A DNA stretch of 64,000 bases, from assembly GCF_947259025.1 (NCBI RefSeq), contig NZ_CAMYKO010000005.1, positions 1 to 64,000 of the forward strand, read 5' to 3'. This DNA is from an uncultured Methylophaga sp. Lineage in GTDB: Bacteria > Pseudomonadota > Gammaproteobacteria > Nitrosococcales > Methylophagaceae. The notes under the pieces were generated by a model that was not told where the DNA came from, did not search any database, and saw only the letters and a program-made list of their open reading frames with translations. Both the position numbers and the translations under genes were made by a program. How positions within the stretch are numbered: position 1 is the first letter of the stretch; each line of letters starts with the position of its first letter. Below, one piece after another: positions 21,437 through 30,775 of the stretch.

Positions 21437-21817
21437 ATGCAACTGACACTGTTAAAAGCAAAATTACATCGTGCCTGTGTGACCCATTCCGAGCTGGAAT
21501 ACGAGGGTTCCTGCGCGATTGACGGTAAATTGCTGGAAGCTGCAGGTATTCACGAATACGAGCAAATCCAGATTTACAACGTCGCCAATGGCGAGCGTTT
21601 TACCACTTACGCTATCCGCGCTGAAGATGGCTCCAATATCATCTCAGTCAACGGCGCCGCCGCACACAAAGCCTCACCGGGTGATCGCATTATTATCTGT
21701 GCTTATGTCAGCATGGATGCCAAGGAAGTCGAGCAGCATAAACCGACTTTGGTTTATCTCGACGAGAACAACGACATCACTCATATGCGTCACTCAATTC
21801 CGGTACAGGCTGCCTGA
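21437..21817 (+). CDS. panD: Aspartate 1-decarboxylase, pyruvoyl-dependent
   Basis: Makes beta-alanine for pantothenate. The proenzyme cleaves itself between Gly24 and Ser25, and Ser25 becomes the pyruvoyl group. With the start at 21437 ([12 protein letters not shown]) the motif YEGSCAID places the serine at 25 and gives 126 residues, exactly as in E. coli. The upstream TTG in the same frame is therefore not used. About 50 nt separate it from panC. A strong terminator follows. Confidence 0.96.
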   Translation: MQLTLLKAKLHRACVTHSELEYEGSCAIDGKLLEAAGIHEYEQIQIYNVANGERFTTYAIRAEDGSNIISVNGAAAHKASPGDRIIICAYVSMDAKEVEQHKPTLVYLDENNDITHMRHSIPVQAA

Positions 21818-21855
21818 TTGAGCTAACTGAGTTTGTTCACCGAACTTGTGATGAT

Positions 21856-21884
21856 AAAAGCGACTGTATTTCAGTCGCTTTTTT
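21856..21884 (+). terminator. Terminator after panD
   Basis: Perfect 11-bp stem AAAAGCGACTG / CAGTCGCTTTT with a TATTT loop and T tail, 38 bases after the panD stop codon. Confidence 0.93.
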
Positions 21885-21984
21885 CGTTTTAATATCGTCA
21901 CACTGGCGATAGCTTCACATCAATGTGGCAGTTCAGTGACTGGCAGGAGAAGCCTGCGTGATTGTCAGCGATGAAAGTCACGCC

Positions 21985-22038
21985 GTCATCAAACCGTCAT
22001 CAAATCCTCATCAAGCTGTCACAGCATCACTCTATGCT
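21985..22038 (+). promoter_or_regulatory. Four-repeat Pho box and -10 element
   Basis: GTCAT-type cores begin at 21985, 21996, 22007 and 22018, an exact 11-bp period (CCGTCATCAAA, CCGTCATCAAA, TCCTCATCAAG, CTGTCACAGCA). This matches PhoB binding to CTGTCAT repeats with 4-bp AT-rich spacers. Ten bases after the last core lies TATGCT (22033-22038), the distance at which the Pho box replaces the -35 element in PhoB-activated promoters. It would drive the acyltransferase gene starting at 22070. Confidence 0.8.
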
Positions 22039-22069
22039 TGCCGAAGTCAGGCAAGTTTAGAGATAAAAG

Positions 22070-23785
22070 ATGCTCAATATTGAACAGGCAGTTCAGCAGA
22101 AATTTCCCCGTTTCCAACATACCCGTCCCTGGATTAAAAAGCCGACGTTAGGCTTTCTCCGCAGAATCACCCATGAGCAGGAAGTCAATCTGTTTCTGGA
22201 ACAGCATCAGGACTTGCACGGCTTTGATTTTATCGACCAGGTGCTGGATTATTTCAATTTCAGCTACAGCATCAGCCATCGTGATCGCAGTAATATCCCG
22301 GCCACGGGCCGCGTGGTGATTGTCGCCAATCATCCACTGGGTGCACTTGATGGTCTGTCATTACTCAAGCTGGTGGGCGAAGTCCGTCGTGATGTCAGAA
22401 TTGTCGCCAACGATATGCTGATGAACTGCCAGGCGCTGGAGTCACTGTTTCTGCCGGTGGATAACTTGTCCAAATCCACCCGAAAAAGCAGTATCTCGCG
22501 CATCGTCGACAGCTTGAATAATGATGAAGCCGTGATTGTATTCCCGGCCGGTGAAGTCTCGCGCTTTCGGCCTAATGGCATTCGTGACGGTAAATGGAAC
22601 AGCGGTTTTCTGAACTTTGCCAAAAAGTCCAATGCGCCAATCCTGCCGATTTATGTCGGCGCCCGAAATTCGTCCTTATTTTACAGCGCTTCCATGGTTT
22701 ACAAGCCGCTGTCGGGCATGATGCTGGCCCATGAAATGTTCAACAAGACCTCTAAGAACATCACCATGCGCGTGGGCGAGGCGATACCCTATCAGCAGAT
22801 TAATGATCTGCCGCTGGTCAAGGCGGAAAAAGCCAAGCTGCTGCGTCGCCATCTCTACCGTATGGCCAAGGGTAAAAAGCCCTTGTTCAAGACTGAACAG
22901 ACCATTGCGCACCCGCAGGAACGCCGCATTATCAAACGTGAGTTGCAGCAGGCGGAACTGCTGGGTGAAACCGCGGATAATAAAAAAATCTACCTGTTTG
23001 ATTACCAGCCGGACTCCGCAGTCATGCACGAAATTGGCCGCCTGCGTGAACTCACCTTTCGTCAGGTGGGCGAGGGGACTGGCAAGAAACGCGATCTGGA
23101 TCGCTATGATCGTGATTACCGCCACCTGATTTTATGGGATGAGCAGGAACTGGAAATTGCCGGTGCCTACCGTCTGGGCGAAGTCTCCCGCATCCAGGCA
23201 CAACTGGGTAGTCGTGGAATTTATAGTGAAGAGCTGTTTGATTATGACCGGATCAAGATGCAGCGCTATTTTGATCAGGGCATTGAACTGGGACGAAGTT
23301 TTGTCAGCCCCAGGTACTGGGGGCGGCGCAGCCTGGATTATCTCTGGTATGGCATTGGTGCCTATCTCAAACGCTATCCTGAAATACGCTATCTGTTCGG
23401 CCCGGTCAGTCTGACCAACAGTTATCCGGACTTTGCCAAGGGGCTGATTGTCAGCTACTACCGCCATTATTTCGGCGACCAGGACAGGCTGGCCAATGCC
23501 CGCGTACCATACTTACTGGATGACAGCATGCAGGATCGGGTCTGGCAGACTTTAAGCGGTGAAGATGCTGATGAAGACTTTACCCTGATGCGTGAGCAAC
23601 TGATGCATATGAATGTCACTGTACCTACGCTCTATAAGCAGTACGCCGATATCTGCGAAAGAGGCGGAGCCCGTTTCCTCGACTTTAATGTTGATGCAGA
23701 CTTCGGTCATTGTATAGACGGACTGGTGATGATCGACTTACAACAACTCAAAGCAGCTAAGCGTAAACGCTATCTCGGTGATTAA
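22070..23785 (+). CDS. olsF: Bifunctional acyltransferase of the OlsF type (ornithine lipid synthesis)
   Basis: A two-domain protein of 571 residues. The N-terminal part (about 70-270) is a PlsC/OlsA-like O-acyltransferase, with the His-Asp motif in ANHPLGALDG (His88, Asp94) and FPAGEVSRF. The C-terminal part (about 305-560) is an OlsB/GNAT-like N-acyltransferase (IGRLRELTFRQVGEGTGKKRDLDRYD, ELGRSFVSPRYW). That order matches OlsF, in which the OlsB half acylates ornithine and the OlsA half adds the second acyl chain to give ornithine lipid, a phosphorus-free membrane lipid. The Pho box upstream fits induction by phosphate starvation. Substrate is inferred, not shown. Confidence 0.85.
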   Translation: MLNIEQAVQQKFPRFQHTRPWIKKPTLGFLRRITHEQEVNLFLEQHQDLHGFDFIDQVLDYFNFSYSISHRDRSNIPATGRVVIVANHPLGALDGLSLLKLVGEVRRDVRIVANDMLMNCQALESLFLPVDNLSKSTRKSSISRIVDSLNNDEAVIVFPAGEVSRFRPNGIRDGKWNSGFLNFAKKSNAPILPIYVGARNSSLFYSASMVYKPLSGMMLAHEMFNKTSKNITMRVGEAIPYQQINDLPLVKAEKAKLLRRHLYRMAKGKKPLFKTEQTIAHPQERRIIKRELQQAELLGETADNKKIYLFDYQPDSAVMHEIGRLRELTFRQVGEGTGKKRDLDRYDRDYRHLILWDEQELEIAGAYRLGEVSRIQAQLGSRGIYSEELFDYDRIKMQRYFDQGIELGRSFVSPRYWGRRSLDYLWYGIGAYLKRYPEIRYLFGPVSLTNSYPDFAKGLIVSYYRHYFGDQDRLANARVPYLLDDSMQDRVWQTLSGEDADEDFTLMREQLMHMNVTVPTLYKQYADICERGGARFLDFNVDADFGHCIDGLVMIDLQQLKAAKRKRYLGD

Positions 23786-23794
23786 GAGCTGACG

Positions 23795-24265
23795 CTATCT
23801 GTCGCGGCCATGGCAGTTTTTGTATTTTTTACCACTGCCGCAGAAGCAGGGATCATTGCGCCCCAGCTTAACCGGCGGCAGAAACAGCCCGTCATGATAG
23901 AACCAGCGTCCGGCTTCGCGTGTAAAGCGGGAACGTTCATGTAACTGACCCACCGGGTCATCCTGGTAAAACGCCACAAACTCAACCTCGGCCAGATTAT
24001 TGGCCTGCTTGTGATCGATAATTTTGAGTCCCAGCCACTGCGTACTGGATACTGACTCCTGCAGTGCCTCACGCTCACCATGATGACGCTTGGAAGGGTG
24101 GAGCGTGTCCAGCAGATAATCGACCAGCCCCAGTTTGAAAGCGCTGAAACGCGAACGCATCAGGTTTTCGGCATTGTCTGCATGACGCTTTTGTTGGTGC
24201 AGCGGCTGACAGCATTCGGTATAAAGCAGCTCGCTATTGCACGGACATAGAGATGATTCACTCAT
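23795..24265 (-). CDS. ychJ: YchJ family protein with two SEC-C motifs
   Basis: A 156-residue protein with cysteine-rich zinc motifs at both ends: [17 protein letters not shown] near 7-23 and [15 protein letters not shown] near 138-153, around a central NTF2-like YchJ domain ([30 protein letters not shown]). Function is not established; SEC-C motifs resemble the zinc tail of SecA. The start overlaps the end of the upstream epimerase-like gene by eight bases, so the two are probably co-expressed. It converges on olsF with a nine-base gap. Confidence 0.93.
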   Translation of the reverse strand: MSESSLCPCNSELLYTECCQPLHQQKRHADNAENLMRSRFSAFKLGLVDYLLDTLHPSKRHHGEREALQESVSSTQWLGLKIIDHKQANNLAEVEFVAFYQDDPVGQLHERSRFTREAGRWFYHDGLFLPPVKLGRNDPCFCGSGKKYKNCHGRDR

Positions 24266-25046
24266 AGTGCTCCTGAGCCAGTTGCATCAGATCGGGATGC
24301 TGAAACTGATATCCCAACCGTTGTTTTACTTTTTTGTTAGTGACGATCTTATACGCAGGCGGGGCAGGATCGGCAAGCGCCGGGAAATCTGTGCCCGCCA
24401 GTTCGCTGGCATAGCGATAAAATTCGCGTTTGGGGGGATGGCTGTCGCTGCAGCCGTTGAACACCTCACCCCAGCAATCCTGCTCGATGATGGCCATGAT
24501 AATGCCGATACAGTCATCAAAGTGGATCAGATTAATCGGGGCATCAACTTGTTTAATGGTTTTACCACCACGGAAAAAACGGCCCGGATGACGCCCTGGT
24601 CCTACCAGGCCACTGAAGCGCACCACCGTTGTCTGAAACGCAGGGCACTGGCGAAATAACTGCTCAATCTCAAACAGGGGACTGTCGGGGTTTTCTGCGC
24701 CTTCATCCTCGCTGACTTCACGGTTAAGGTTCTGGTAGACGGAGCTGGAACTGACAAATAACACTTGCTGCAAAGAGCTGTTTTCGATGTCCCGAATCAG
24801 TCTGGCAAAGCCTTCCTTATTCTTACTGGTGATATTGATAATAAGGGTATCGGCGTCAAGGAATGCGCCATCGATGGGCTGATGTTTATCAATATCAACA
24901 AGGTAGCTGTCAAAACCCGACTCTCGCAGCAGCGCCAGTTTATCCGGGCTGCGGGTCGACAGTTTCAGCTGATTGCCTGCTTGTGTCAGGGTGGAAGCCA
25001 GCGCTTTGCCCAGCCAGCCACTGCCTAAAATACTGATCCTCTTGAT
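24258..25046 (-). CDS. NAD(P)-binding epimerase-like protein (YeeZ family), unusual start codon
   Basis: About 262 residues of the extended short-chain dehydrogenase fold, similar to YeeZ. The N-terminal Rossmann motif [15 protein letters not shown] is followed by a central [10 protein letters not shown] and [15 protein letters not shown]. No ATG, GTG or TTG occurs in frame before the Rossmann motif; the first is a TTG at 24773, after which about 90 residues including the nucleotide-binding site would be lost. An in-frame TGA closes the frame upstream. The best start is ATC at 25044-25046, six bases after AAGGAAGG. Substrate unknown. Confidence 0.7.
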   Translation of the reverse strand: MKRISILGSGWLGKALASTLTQAGNQLKLSTRSPDKLALLRESGFDSYLVDIDKHQPIDGAFLDADTLIINITSKNKEGFARLIRDIENSSLQQVLFVSSSSVYQNLNREVSEDEGAENPDSPLFEIEQLFRQCPAFQTTVVRFSGLVGPGRHPGRFFRGGKTIKQVDAPINLIHFDDCIGIIMAIIEQDCWGEVFNGCSDSHPPKREFYRYASELAGTDFPALADPAPPAYKIVTNKKVKQRLGYQFQHPDLMQLAQEHYE

Positions 25047-25165
25047 AACACACCTTCCTTTTCAAACGGCGCCATTCTAACGCATACAGTCTAAATAGAT
25101 AGCCCCTGAGTCATCGCGTGTTTAATGCTGTCTTAAAGCGCAATTGACGATAGAATAAAACCATT

Positions 25166-25690
25166 ATGAGTGCCCCCGAATTACCCAAGATTTTTTCAGG
25201 AAAATGCATAACGATTTTATTCTGGCTGCTGCTGATGGGATCGCTGACATTATTTTTCAACGGCTTTATCCAGCAACGCGATAACCCCAACCATGCCCTG
25301 TTATCGAGCGACAGCGCCCGCGGCGAAGTGGTGCTGGAACGTAACCGTGCCGGCCATTATCTGGCGCCGGGCCTGATTAACGGTCATCCGGTTAATTTCC
25401 TGCTGGATACCGGTGCCACTCATGTGAGTGTGCCAGAGAGCATCGCCAGCGCCGCCGGACTGAAAAAGGGCCGGCAAAGCATGGTGTCAACGGCGAACGG
25501 TGTAATTCCGGTTTATCAGACTGAGCTGGCCTCAGTGCAACTGGGCGGCATTACCCTCAACAACATTACTGCCAGTATTAATCCGCATATGCCTGATGAA
25601 ATGGTATTGCTGGGCATGAGCTTTATGAAACACCTGGATATGAACCAGCGTGATGGCACCCTGACTCTGCGGGTGCCGGGATCAGGATAG
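25166..25690 (+). CDS. Membrane-anchored retropepsin-like aspartic protease
   Basis: A 174-residue protein with one N-terminal membrane segment (about 14-34) and a clan AA retropepsin domain. The active-site motif is LLDTGATHVSVP with Asp81, and the later GMSFMKHLD is the family's second conserved block. As a half-size unit it should act as a dimer. Similar proteins (TIGR02281 type) are widespread in proteobacteria without a firmly known substrate. Its 3' end overlaps the converging gene by nine bases, stop codon to stop codon. Confidence 0.8.
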   Translation: MSAPELPKIFSGKCITILFWLLLMGSLTLFFNGFIQQRDNPNHALLSSDSARGEVVLERNRAGHYLAPGLINGHPVNFLLDTGATHVSVPESIASAAGLKKGRQSMVSTANGVIPVYQTELASVQLGGITLNNITASINPHMPDEMVLLGMSFMKHLDMNQRDGTLTLRVPGSG

Positions 25691-25960
25691 GGCGATCTTG
25701 ATCACCTTCATATAGGGAAAATCCATGCGGGCAATCACTTCCTTGTCCGGATAATAAACCATATCCACACGCGCGCCCTTGAGCGACTTGTACTTACGAC
25801 GGCGCTTGTATTTAAAGGGCACTTCCTGACCCTCAATCATGACCGTGTTCAGAATCCAGTCGCCATCCTGGCGTTGCACATGAGAGCTGACTTTCTGCAT
25901 GGTGGAATGAGTCAGTTGCTCATGTTCTGCTAACAGTTTTTTGGTGGTTTTAACTTTCAT
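25682..25960 (-). CDS. Small conserved protein of unknown function
   Basis: With the ATG at 25960 the product is 92 residues, basic, with no membrane segment: MKVKTTKKLLAEHEQL, then KYKRRRKYKSLKGARVD and YYPDKEVIARMDFPYMKV. I do not recognise a named domain; the alternating strand pattern in the C-terminal half suggests a small beta fold. The start overlaps the end of the transglycosylase gene by 11 bases. A longer frame from 26032 would run inside that gene and is less likely. Confidence 0.65.
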   Translation of the reverse strand: MKVKTTKKLLAEHEQLTHSTMQKVSSHVQRQDGDWILNTVMIEGQEVPFKYKRRRKYKSLKGARVDMVYYPDKEVIARMDFPYMKVIKIALS

Positions 25961-26621
25961 GGCGATACCGCTGGTGGAGGATGCCGACCCGCTCAACATA
26001 GACTTCAGTTTCGGCGTAGGGCGGTATGCCATTATATTTTTTCACTGCACCCGGCCCGGCATTATAAGCCGCTGTGGCCAGTTTGATATCACCCTCAAAC
26101 TGTTTGAGTAGCGCAGCCAGGTATTTCACACCGCCTTCAATGTTCTGTTTAACATCATAAGCGTTTTTCACGCCCAGATCACTGGCAGTGCCCGGCATTA
26201 ACTGCATCAGTCCCTGGGCGCCAACGCGGGATGTCGCTTTGGCATTGAAAGCGGATTCGGCATGAATCACCGCTCTCACCAGTGCAGGATCGACCTGATA
26301 TTGACTGGCAAAGCGTTTCACCTCACTGGCGTAGGAGGCGGTATTGAGACTGATGGTATGCCAGTTGATCCTGGAGTCGGGGTTACAGGCAAAGCAACTG
26401 TATTCGAGGGTTTCAAAGCTGCCGTGCCGGGGTTTTTTATCGGAAAACACAAAGCCTTCACCGGTCTGGGATTTATAAATGACCGTGACCTTACCCGGTG
26501 AAGTGGTGTTATTGCTGAACTCGATGCTGCCGTCGGCTTTCTCGATACGCTTGATAGCGTCAGCCTGAGCCGCCGGGGCTAAACATAAAAACAGGAGAAA
26601 GCGCGTCAGCGATTGCCTCAT
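25950..26621 (-). CDS. Lytic transglycosylase with SLT domain
   Basis: A 223-residue exported murein transglycosylase. It has a signal peptide (about 1-20, ending AQA), then a DUF4124-like N-terminal strand region. The SLT domain runs from about 105 (QYQVDPALVRAVIHAESAFNAKATS), with catalytic Glu122, GAQGLMQLMPGTA and TAAYNAGPGAV. It cleaves glycan strands between N-acetylmuramic acid and N-acetylglucosamine in the periplasm. It overlaps the upstream copD-like gene by four bases (ATGA). Confidence 0.93.
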   Translation of the reverse strand: MRQSLTRFLLFLCLAPAAQADAIKRIEKADGSIEFSNNTTSPGKVTVIYKSQTGEGFVFSDKKPRHGSFETLEYSCFACNPDSRINWHTISLNTASYASEVKRFASQYQVDPALVRAVIHAESAFNAKATSRVGAQGLMQLMPGTASDLGVKNAYDVKQNIEGGVKYLAALLKQFEGDIKLATAAYNAGPGAVKKYNGIPPYAETEVYVERVGILHQRYRHES

Positions 26622-27088
26622 GCCACCGGCCAGTATCGTCCTGATGCGCCGATGATAATGGTCAGCAGGCCCAGAATCAGGTTCAGTAACACCAGCTTGC
26701 GGATCTGGGTCAGATTATTACGGCCGGTGATCCAGTCATGCTCCGCGACCGCCCATTTGAGCTTTTTGAACGGGTTGAAAAACACATGCATGAAAATCAG
26801 CATCATGAAAATGCCGGTCAGCAGCATGATGTGCACATGCACGCCGACCCCATCAACACCGCCCATGCCGCCCAGCAGGTGAATCATCCAGAAGCCGGTG
26901 ACCAGCAGAGTAATGATAGCGCACCAGATCCAGACAAAAAACAGCCTGAAAACCTCACTCCACAGTGGCAGACGCTGCTCCGGCGGCAACAGACTGGCGG
27001 CAGTGGGCCTCAGTACCATATAGGCGAAAAACATGCCGCCGACCCAGATCACAGCGGCCAGCAGGTGCAGCGGAATCAGAATGCCCAT
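26618..27088 (-). CDS. CopD-like integral membrane protein
   Basis: A 156-residue protein with four hydrophobic segments and the opening IPLHLLAAVIWVGGMFFAYMVLRP, the pattern of CopD-like/DUF2269 membrane proteins. Conserved histidines occur in HLLAAVIW, HVHIMLLTG and MHVFFNPF, which could bind haem or copper. No copper genes are nearby, so a role in copper transport is not supported by context. AAGGAGA lies seven bases before the ATG. It follows the fumarase gene by 18 bases in a minus-strand run. Confidence 0.75.
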   Translation of the reverse strand: MGILIPLHLLAAVIWVGGMFFAYMVLRPTAASLLPPEQRLPLWSEVFRLFFVWIWCAIITLLVTGFWMIHLLGGMGGVDGVGVHVHIMLLTGIFMMLIFMHVFFNPFKKLKWAVAEHDWITGRNNLTQIRKLVLLNLILGLLTIIIGASGRYWPVA

Positions 27089-27106
27089 CGCTTGTCTCCT
27101 TACAAT

Positions 27107-28627
27107 TTAAGAGTCGATTGTAAGCCCTTCCAGCTTGATACGCCATTCGCGGGGGCCGGATTCATGGACCGAGTCACCCTGGCTATCGACGGCCACGGTG
27201 ACGGGCATGTTTTCAACATAGAATTCGCGTACCGCCTCCATACCCAGTTCTTCAAAGGCCACCATGCGTGATGACTTGATCGCTTTGGACACCAGGTAAG
27301 CGGCACCGCCAATGGCTATAAGATAGATCGAGCGGTGGTTTTTAATGCTCTCTACGGTCGCTTTACCGCGTTCTGCCTTGCCGATCATGCCCAGCAGACC
27401 GGTCTGGCTCAGCATCATGTCGGTGAATTTATCCATGCGTGTGGCGGTAGTAGGACCGGCCGGGCCCACCACTTCATCTTTGACCGGATCCACTGGGCCC
27501 ACGTAGTAGATAAAGCGGTTATGGAAATCCAGTCCGTCAGGCAATGGTTGCCCACTGGCCAGCAGATCGGCAATCTTCTTGTGCGCGGCATCACGACCGG
27601 TCAACAGATGGCCGGACAGCAGCAGAGTTTCCCCTGGCTGCCACTGTTCGATATCGGCCTGGGTCACCGTATCCAGATTCACATGACGGGTATTTTCTGC
27701 TGCTTCCCAGGTAATGTCGGGCCAGTCGTCAGCGGCGGGTGGCTCGAACTGGGCCGGGCCGCTGCCATCCAGTGTGAAGTTAATATGACGGGTGGCAGCA
27801 CAGTTGGGGATCATCGCCACTGGCAGGGAAGCGGCGTGGGTGGGAAAGTCACTGACTTTGACATCCAGCACTGTGGTCAGACCGCCCAGTCCCTGAGCAC
27901 CAATTCCCAGCTTGTTGACCTTGTTGTAGAGTTCGACCCGCAATTTTTCGGCTGCGGTTTCAGGGCCGCGGTCAATCAAGTCTTGAATATCAATAGGATG
28001 CATCAGCGATTCTTTGGCCATCAGCATGGCTTTTTCAGCCGTGCCGCCAACACCAATACCCAACATGCCTGGTGGACACCAACCCGCGCCCATTTTAGGC
28101 ACGGTCTCCAGCACCCAATCCACCAGGCTGTCACTGGGGTTGAGTATGGTGAACTTGGCCTTGTTCTCGCTGCCACCACCCTTGGCAGCAAGCAGCACTT
28201 CCACCTTGTCACCGGGCACGATTTCGGTGTGAATCACCGCCGGGGTATTGTCTTTGGTGTTCTGACGGCTGCCCAGCGGATCGGAGACCACGGATGCCCG
28301 CAGCACATTATCCGGGTGCAGGTAAGCGCGGCGTACGCCTTCATTGACCATCTCTTCCAGACCCAGCTCGGCATCCCACTGCACCTGCATGCCGACCTTG
28401 ATAAAGATATTGACGATGCCGGTATCCTGACAGATGGGACGGTTGTTTTCAGCGCACATGCGCGAGTTGACCAAGATCTGGGCGATGGCATCACGCGCTG
28501 ACGGTGACTGCTCACGCTCATAGGCCTGGCTCATAGCCTGGATAAAATCGCGGGGGTGATAACAGGCGATGAACTGCAATGCGTCAGCGACGCTGTCAAT
28601 CAGATCCTGTTGTTTGATGCGAGTCAT
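27107..28627 (-). CDS. Class I fumarate hydratase (iron-sulfur)
   Basis: Hydrates fumarate to malate in the citric acid cycle using an oxygen-sensitive [4Fe-4S] cluster. The start at 28627 (MTRIKQQDLIDSVADALQF) has AAAGGTG upstream and gives 506 residues, as for FumA/FumB. The alpha part contains NRPICQDTGIVNIFIKVG and the cysteines of the cluster (MCAENNRPIC, PNCAATRH); the beta part begins near 340 (GQPLPDGLDFHNRFIYYVGP). A frame reaching to 28750 runs into proS and is not used. It follows proS by ten bases. Confidence 0.95.
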   Translation of the reverse strand: MTRIKQQDLIDSVADALQFIACYHPRDFIQAMSQAYEREQSPSARDAIAQILVNSRMCAENNRPICQDTGIVNIFIKVGMQVQWDAELGLEEMVNEGVRRAYLHPDNVLRASVVSDPLGSRQNTKDNTPAVIHTEIVPGDKVEVLLAAKGGGSENKAKFTILNPSDSLVDWVLETVPKMGAGWCPPGMLGIGVGGTAEKAMLMAKESLMHPIDIQDLIDRGPETAAEKLRVELYNKVNKLGIGAQGLGGLTTVLDVKVSDFPTHAASLPVAMIPNCAATRHINFTLDGSGPAQFEPPAADDWPDITWEAAENTRHVNLDTVTQADIEQWQPGETLLLSGHLLTGRDAAHKKIADLLASGQPLPDGLDFHNRFIYYVGPVDPVKDEVVGPAGPTTATRMDKFTDMMLSQTGLLGMIGKAERGKATVESIKNHRSIYLIAIGGAAYLVSKAIKSSRMVAFEELGMEAVREFYVENMPVTVAVDSQGDSVHESGPREWRIKLEGLTIDS

Positions 28628-28637
28628 TAAAGCACCT

Positions 28638-30347
28638 TTATCCCAGCTTGGCCTGCAAAGCGCTGATAACCTCATCCAGAGGCAGATCGTCGCCATCGCC
28701 AGTGCGACGGTTCTTGTATTCCACCACGCCATTATCCAGGCCGCGTTCACCCAGAATCAGGCGGTGGGGAATACCCACCAGTTCCATATCGGCGAAGGCG
28801 ACACCGGGACGCAATCCGCGATCATCAAGCAGCACATCAACGCCTGCAGCCAGCAATTGCTGATAAATTTCTTCTGCTTTTTCTTTGACTCGTGCTGACT
28901 TGTGGGCGTTCACCGGTACCAGCGCGACCTGGAACGGCGCAATCGCTTCCGGCCAGATAATGCCGCGATCATCATGGTTTTGTTCAATGGCAGCAGCGAC
29001 AACGCGCGATACCCCGATGCCATAACAGCCCATGGTCATCACCTGTGATTTGCCTGACTCGGTCAGTACCACGGCGTTCATCTTGCTGGAGTAATTTTCA
29101 CCCAGCTGGAAGATATGACCGACCTCGATACCACGGGCGATATCCAAGGTGCCCTTACCATCCGGGCTGGGGTCGCCGGCCACCACATTACGCAAATCGG
29201 CCGTTTCCGGTTCCGGCAGATCGCGGCCCCAGTTGACGCCGGTCAGGTGTTTTTCATCTTCATTGGCACCGCAGACAAAATCAGCAGTTCTGGCGGCAGC
29301 GTGATCTACCAGCACCGGAATATCCAGCCCCACCGGGCCGACAGAGCCGATATTGGCGCCACAGTTTTCCTTGACCTGCTCTGGCGTGGCAAAGGTCAGC
29401 GGTGAGGCCACCAGGGGATGTTTTTCCACCTTGATTTCGTTCAGGTCATGATCGCCACGTAATACCAGCGCCACGATGCTACCTTCATCACTGCCTTCAA
29501 CCAGCAGGGTTTTCAGACATTGTGCAGCGGGCTTGTTCAGAAAAGCGCTGACTTCATCAATCGTGTGTTGTTTTGGCGTATCAACGGTTGCCATTGATTC
29601 GCTGGCTTGTGGTCGCTCACTAGGGGGAGCGACGGCTTCAGCCAGTTCGACATTGGCGGCATAGTCGCTATCACTGCTGAAGGCAATGGCATCTTCACCG
29701 GAGCTGGCCAAGACATGGAATTCATGCGAGGCATTACCGCCGATGCTGCCGGTGTCAGCCTGCACCGCGCGAAAATCGAGGCCGATTCGGCTGAAGATCC
29801 GTGAGTAGGCGGCATACATGTCGTCATAGGTCTGCTGCAGCGAGGCGTGATCCAAATGGAAAGAATAGGCATCTTTCATCAGGAACTCGCGGGCACGCAT
29901 CAGGCCGAAACGGGGACGGATTTCATCACGGAATTTGGTCTGGATCTGGTAGAAATTAACCGGCAGTTGCTTGTAACTGCGGATTTCCTGGCGGACCAGA
30001 TCGGTAATGACTTCTTCATGCGTCGGGCCATAGCAGAAATCGCGCTCGTGGCGGTCGGTCATCCGCAGCAGTTCCGGGCCATATTTGTCCCAGCGTTCAC
30101 TTTCCTGCCACAGTTCAGCGGGTTGCACTGCCGGCATTAACACTTCCTGTGCGCCACTGTTGTTCATTTCCTCACGGATAATCGCTTCGGTTTTCCTGAG
30201 AATTTTCAGCCCCATCGGCAGCCAGGTATAGAGGCCGGATGCCAGTCGACGGATAAGTCCGGCCCGCAGCATCAGTTGATGACTGATGATTTCCGCATCA
30301 GCCGGGGTTTCTTTGAGGGTGGAAATGAGCAGGTTTGAGGCGCGCAT
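28638..30347 (-). CDS. proS: Prolyl-tRNA synthetase
   Basis: Class II synthetase of the bacterial type, 569 residues. It opens [46 protein letters not shown], of which [12 protein letters not shown] is motif 1. Motif 2 lies near [21 protein letters not shown]. The YbaK-like editing insertion, which removes alanine from mischarged tRNA, spans about 225-400. Motif 3 and the anticodon domain end the protein. It leads the minus-strand run proS-fumarase-copD-slt. Confidence 0.97.
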   Translation of the reverse strand: MRASNLLISTLKETPADAEIISHQLMLRAGLIRRLASGLYTWLPMGLKILRKTEAIIREEMNNSGAQEVLMPAVQPAELWQESERWDKYGPELLRMTDRHERDFCYGPTHEEVITDLVRQEIRSYKQLPVNFYQIQTKFRDEIRPRFGLMRAREFLMKDAYSFHLDHASLQQTYDDMYAAYSRIFSRIGLDFRAVQADTGSIGGNASHEFHVLASSGEDAIAFSSDSDYAANVELAEAVAPPSERPQASESMATVDTPKQHTIDEVSAFLNKPAAQCLKTLLVEGSDEGSIVALVLRGDHDLNEIKVEKHPLVASPLTFATPEQVKENCGANIGSVGPVGLDIPVLVDHAAARTADFVCGANEDEKHLTGVNWGRDLPEPETADLRNVVAGDPSPDGKGTLDIARGIEVGHIFQLGENYSSKMNAVVLTESGKSQVMTMGCYGIGVSRVVAAAIEQNHDDRGIIWPEAIAPFQVALVPVNAHKSARVKEKAEEIYQQLLAAGVDVLLDDRGLRPGVAFADMELVGIPHRLILGERGLDNGVVEYKNRRTGDGDDLPLDEVISALQAKLG

Positions 30348-30373
30348 GTGTGGTTATTGTTCCTGTGTTACAA

Positions 30374-30400
30374 AAGGACACCACCGGCAGGCCGGTAGTG
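30374..30400 (-). terminator. Probable terminator after the tautomerase gene
   Basis: On the minus strand CACTACCGGC and GCCGGTGGTG pair with one G-T wobble across a very short centre, followed by TCCTTTT. It lies about 25 bases after the tautomerase stop codon and before proS. Confidence 0.5.
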
Positions 30401-30425
30401 CCACGGATTGATTCTGTTAATTTTT

Positions 30426-30761
30426 CTAGAAAGTACTGTGGTCCCAGCCCCAGTTATGGCGTTCCGAGTCAGTCATACTGATATAAATACGACTCCCGTC
30501 GATGCCCAGCTGCTGGTTAATCATGGTGCATAAAGCGTCGGAAAAGGCTTTGCGGTCACTGGGCAGGCCCAGAGAGCGAATGTCCAGAATAGCGGTGGGC
30601 GCATCACTACCGCCGAACAGCATGCCGGCTTTCTGTTCCAGCGCCACCATCACATAAGTTTCAGGTTTGCCAGTCGCCTTGGCTACAGTTTCACTGGCGG
30701 CTTTAAGAAAAGCCGGTTCGTCTTTCACGTCCTGATTGGTTACTACATTAAGATAAGGCAT
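30426..30761 (-). CDS. MIF-like tautomerase family protein
   Basis: A 111-residue homologue of macrophage migration inhibitory factor/phenylpyruvate tautomerase. It begins MPYLNVVTN, leaving the catalytic N-terminal proline after Met removal. KPETYVMVALEQ and the C-terminal FSDALCTMINQQLGIDGSRIYISMTD match the trimeric tautomerase fold. The physiological substrate is not known for most bacterial members. It lies 14 bases after a DUF4124 gene on the same strand. Confidence 0.88.
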   Translation of the reverse strand: MPYLNVVTNQDVKDEPAFLKAASETVAKATGKPETYVMVALEQKAGMLFGGSDAPTAILDIRSLGLPSDRKAFSDALCTMINQQLGIDGSRIYISMTDSERHNWGWDHSTF

Positions 30762-30775
30762 TGTCTTCTCCTGAG

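Noticed and set aside
27335-28501. 388-codon open frame on the plus strand opposite the fumarase gene
   Set aside because: It mirrors the codon structure of the conserved minus-strand fumarase, has His/Gln-rich composition typical of antisense frames, and no recognisable domain or ribosome site.
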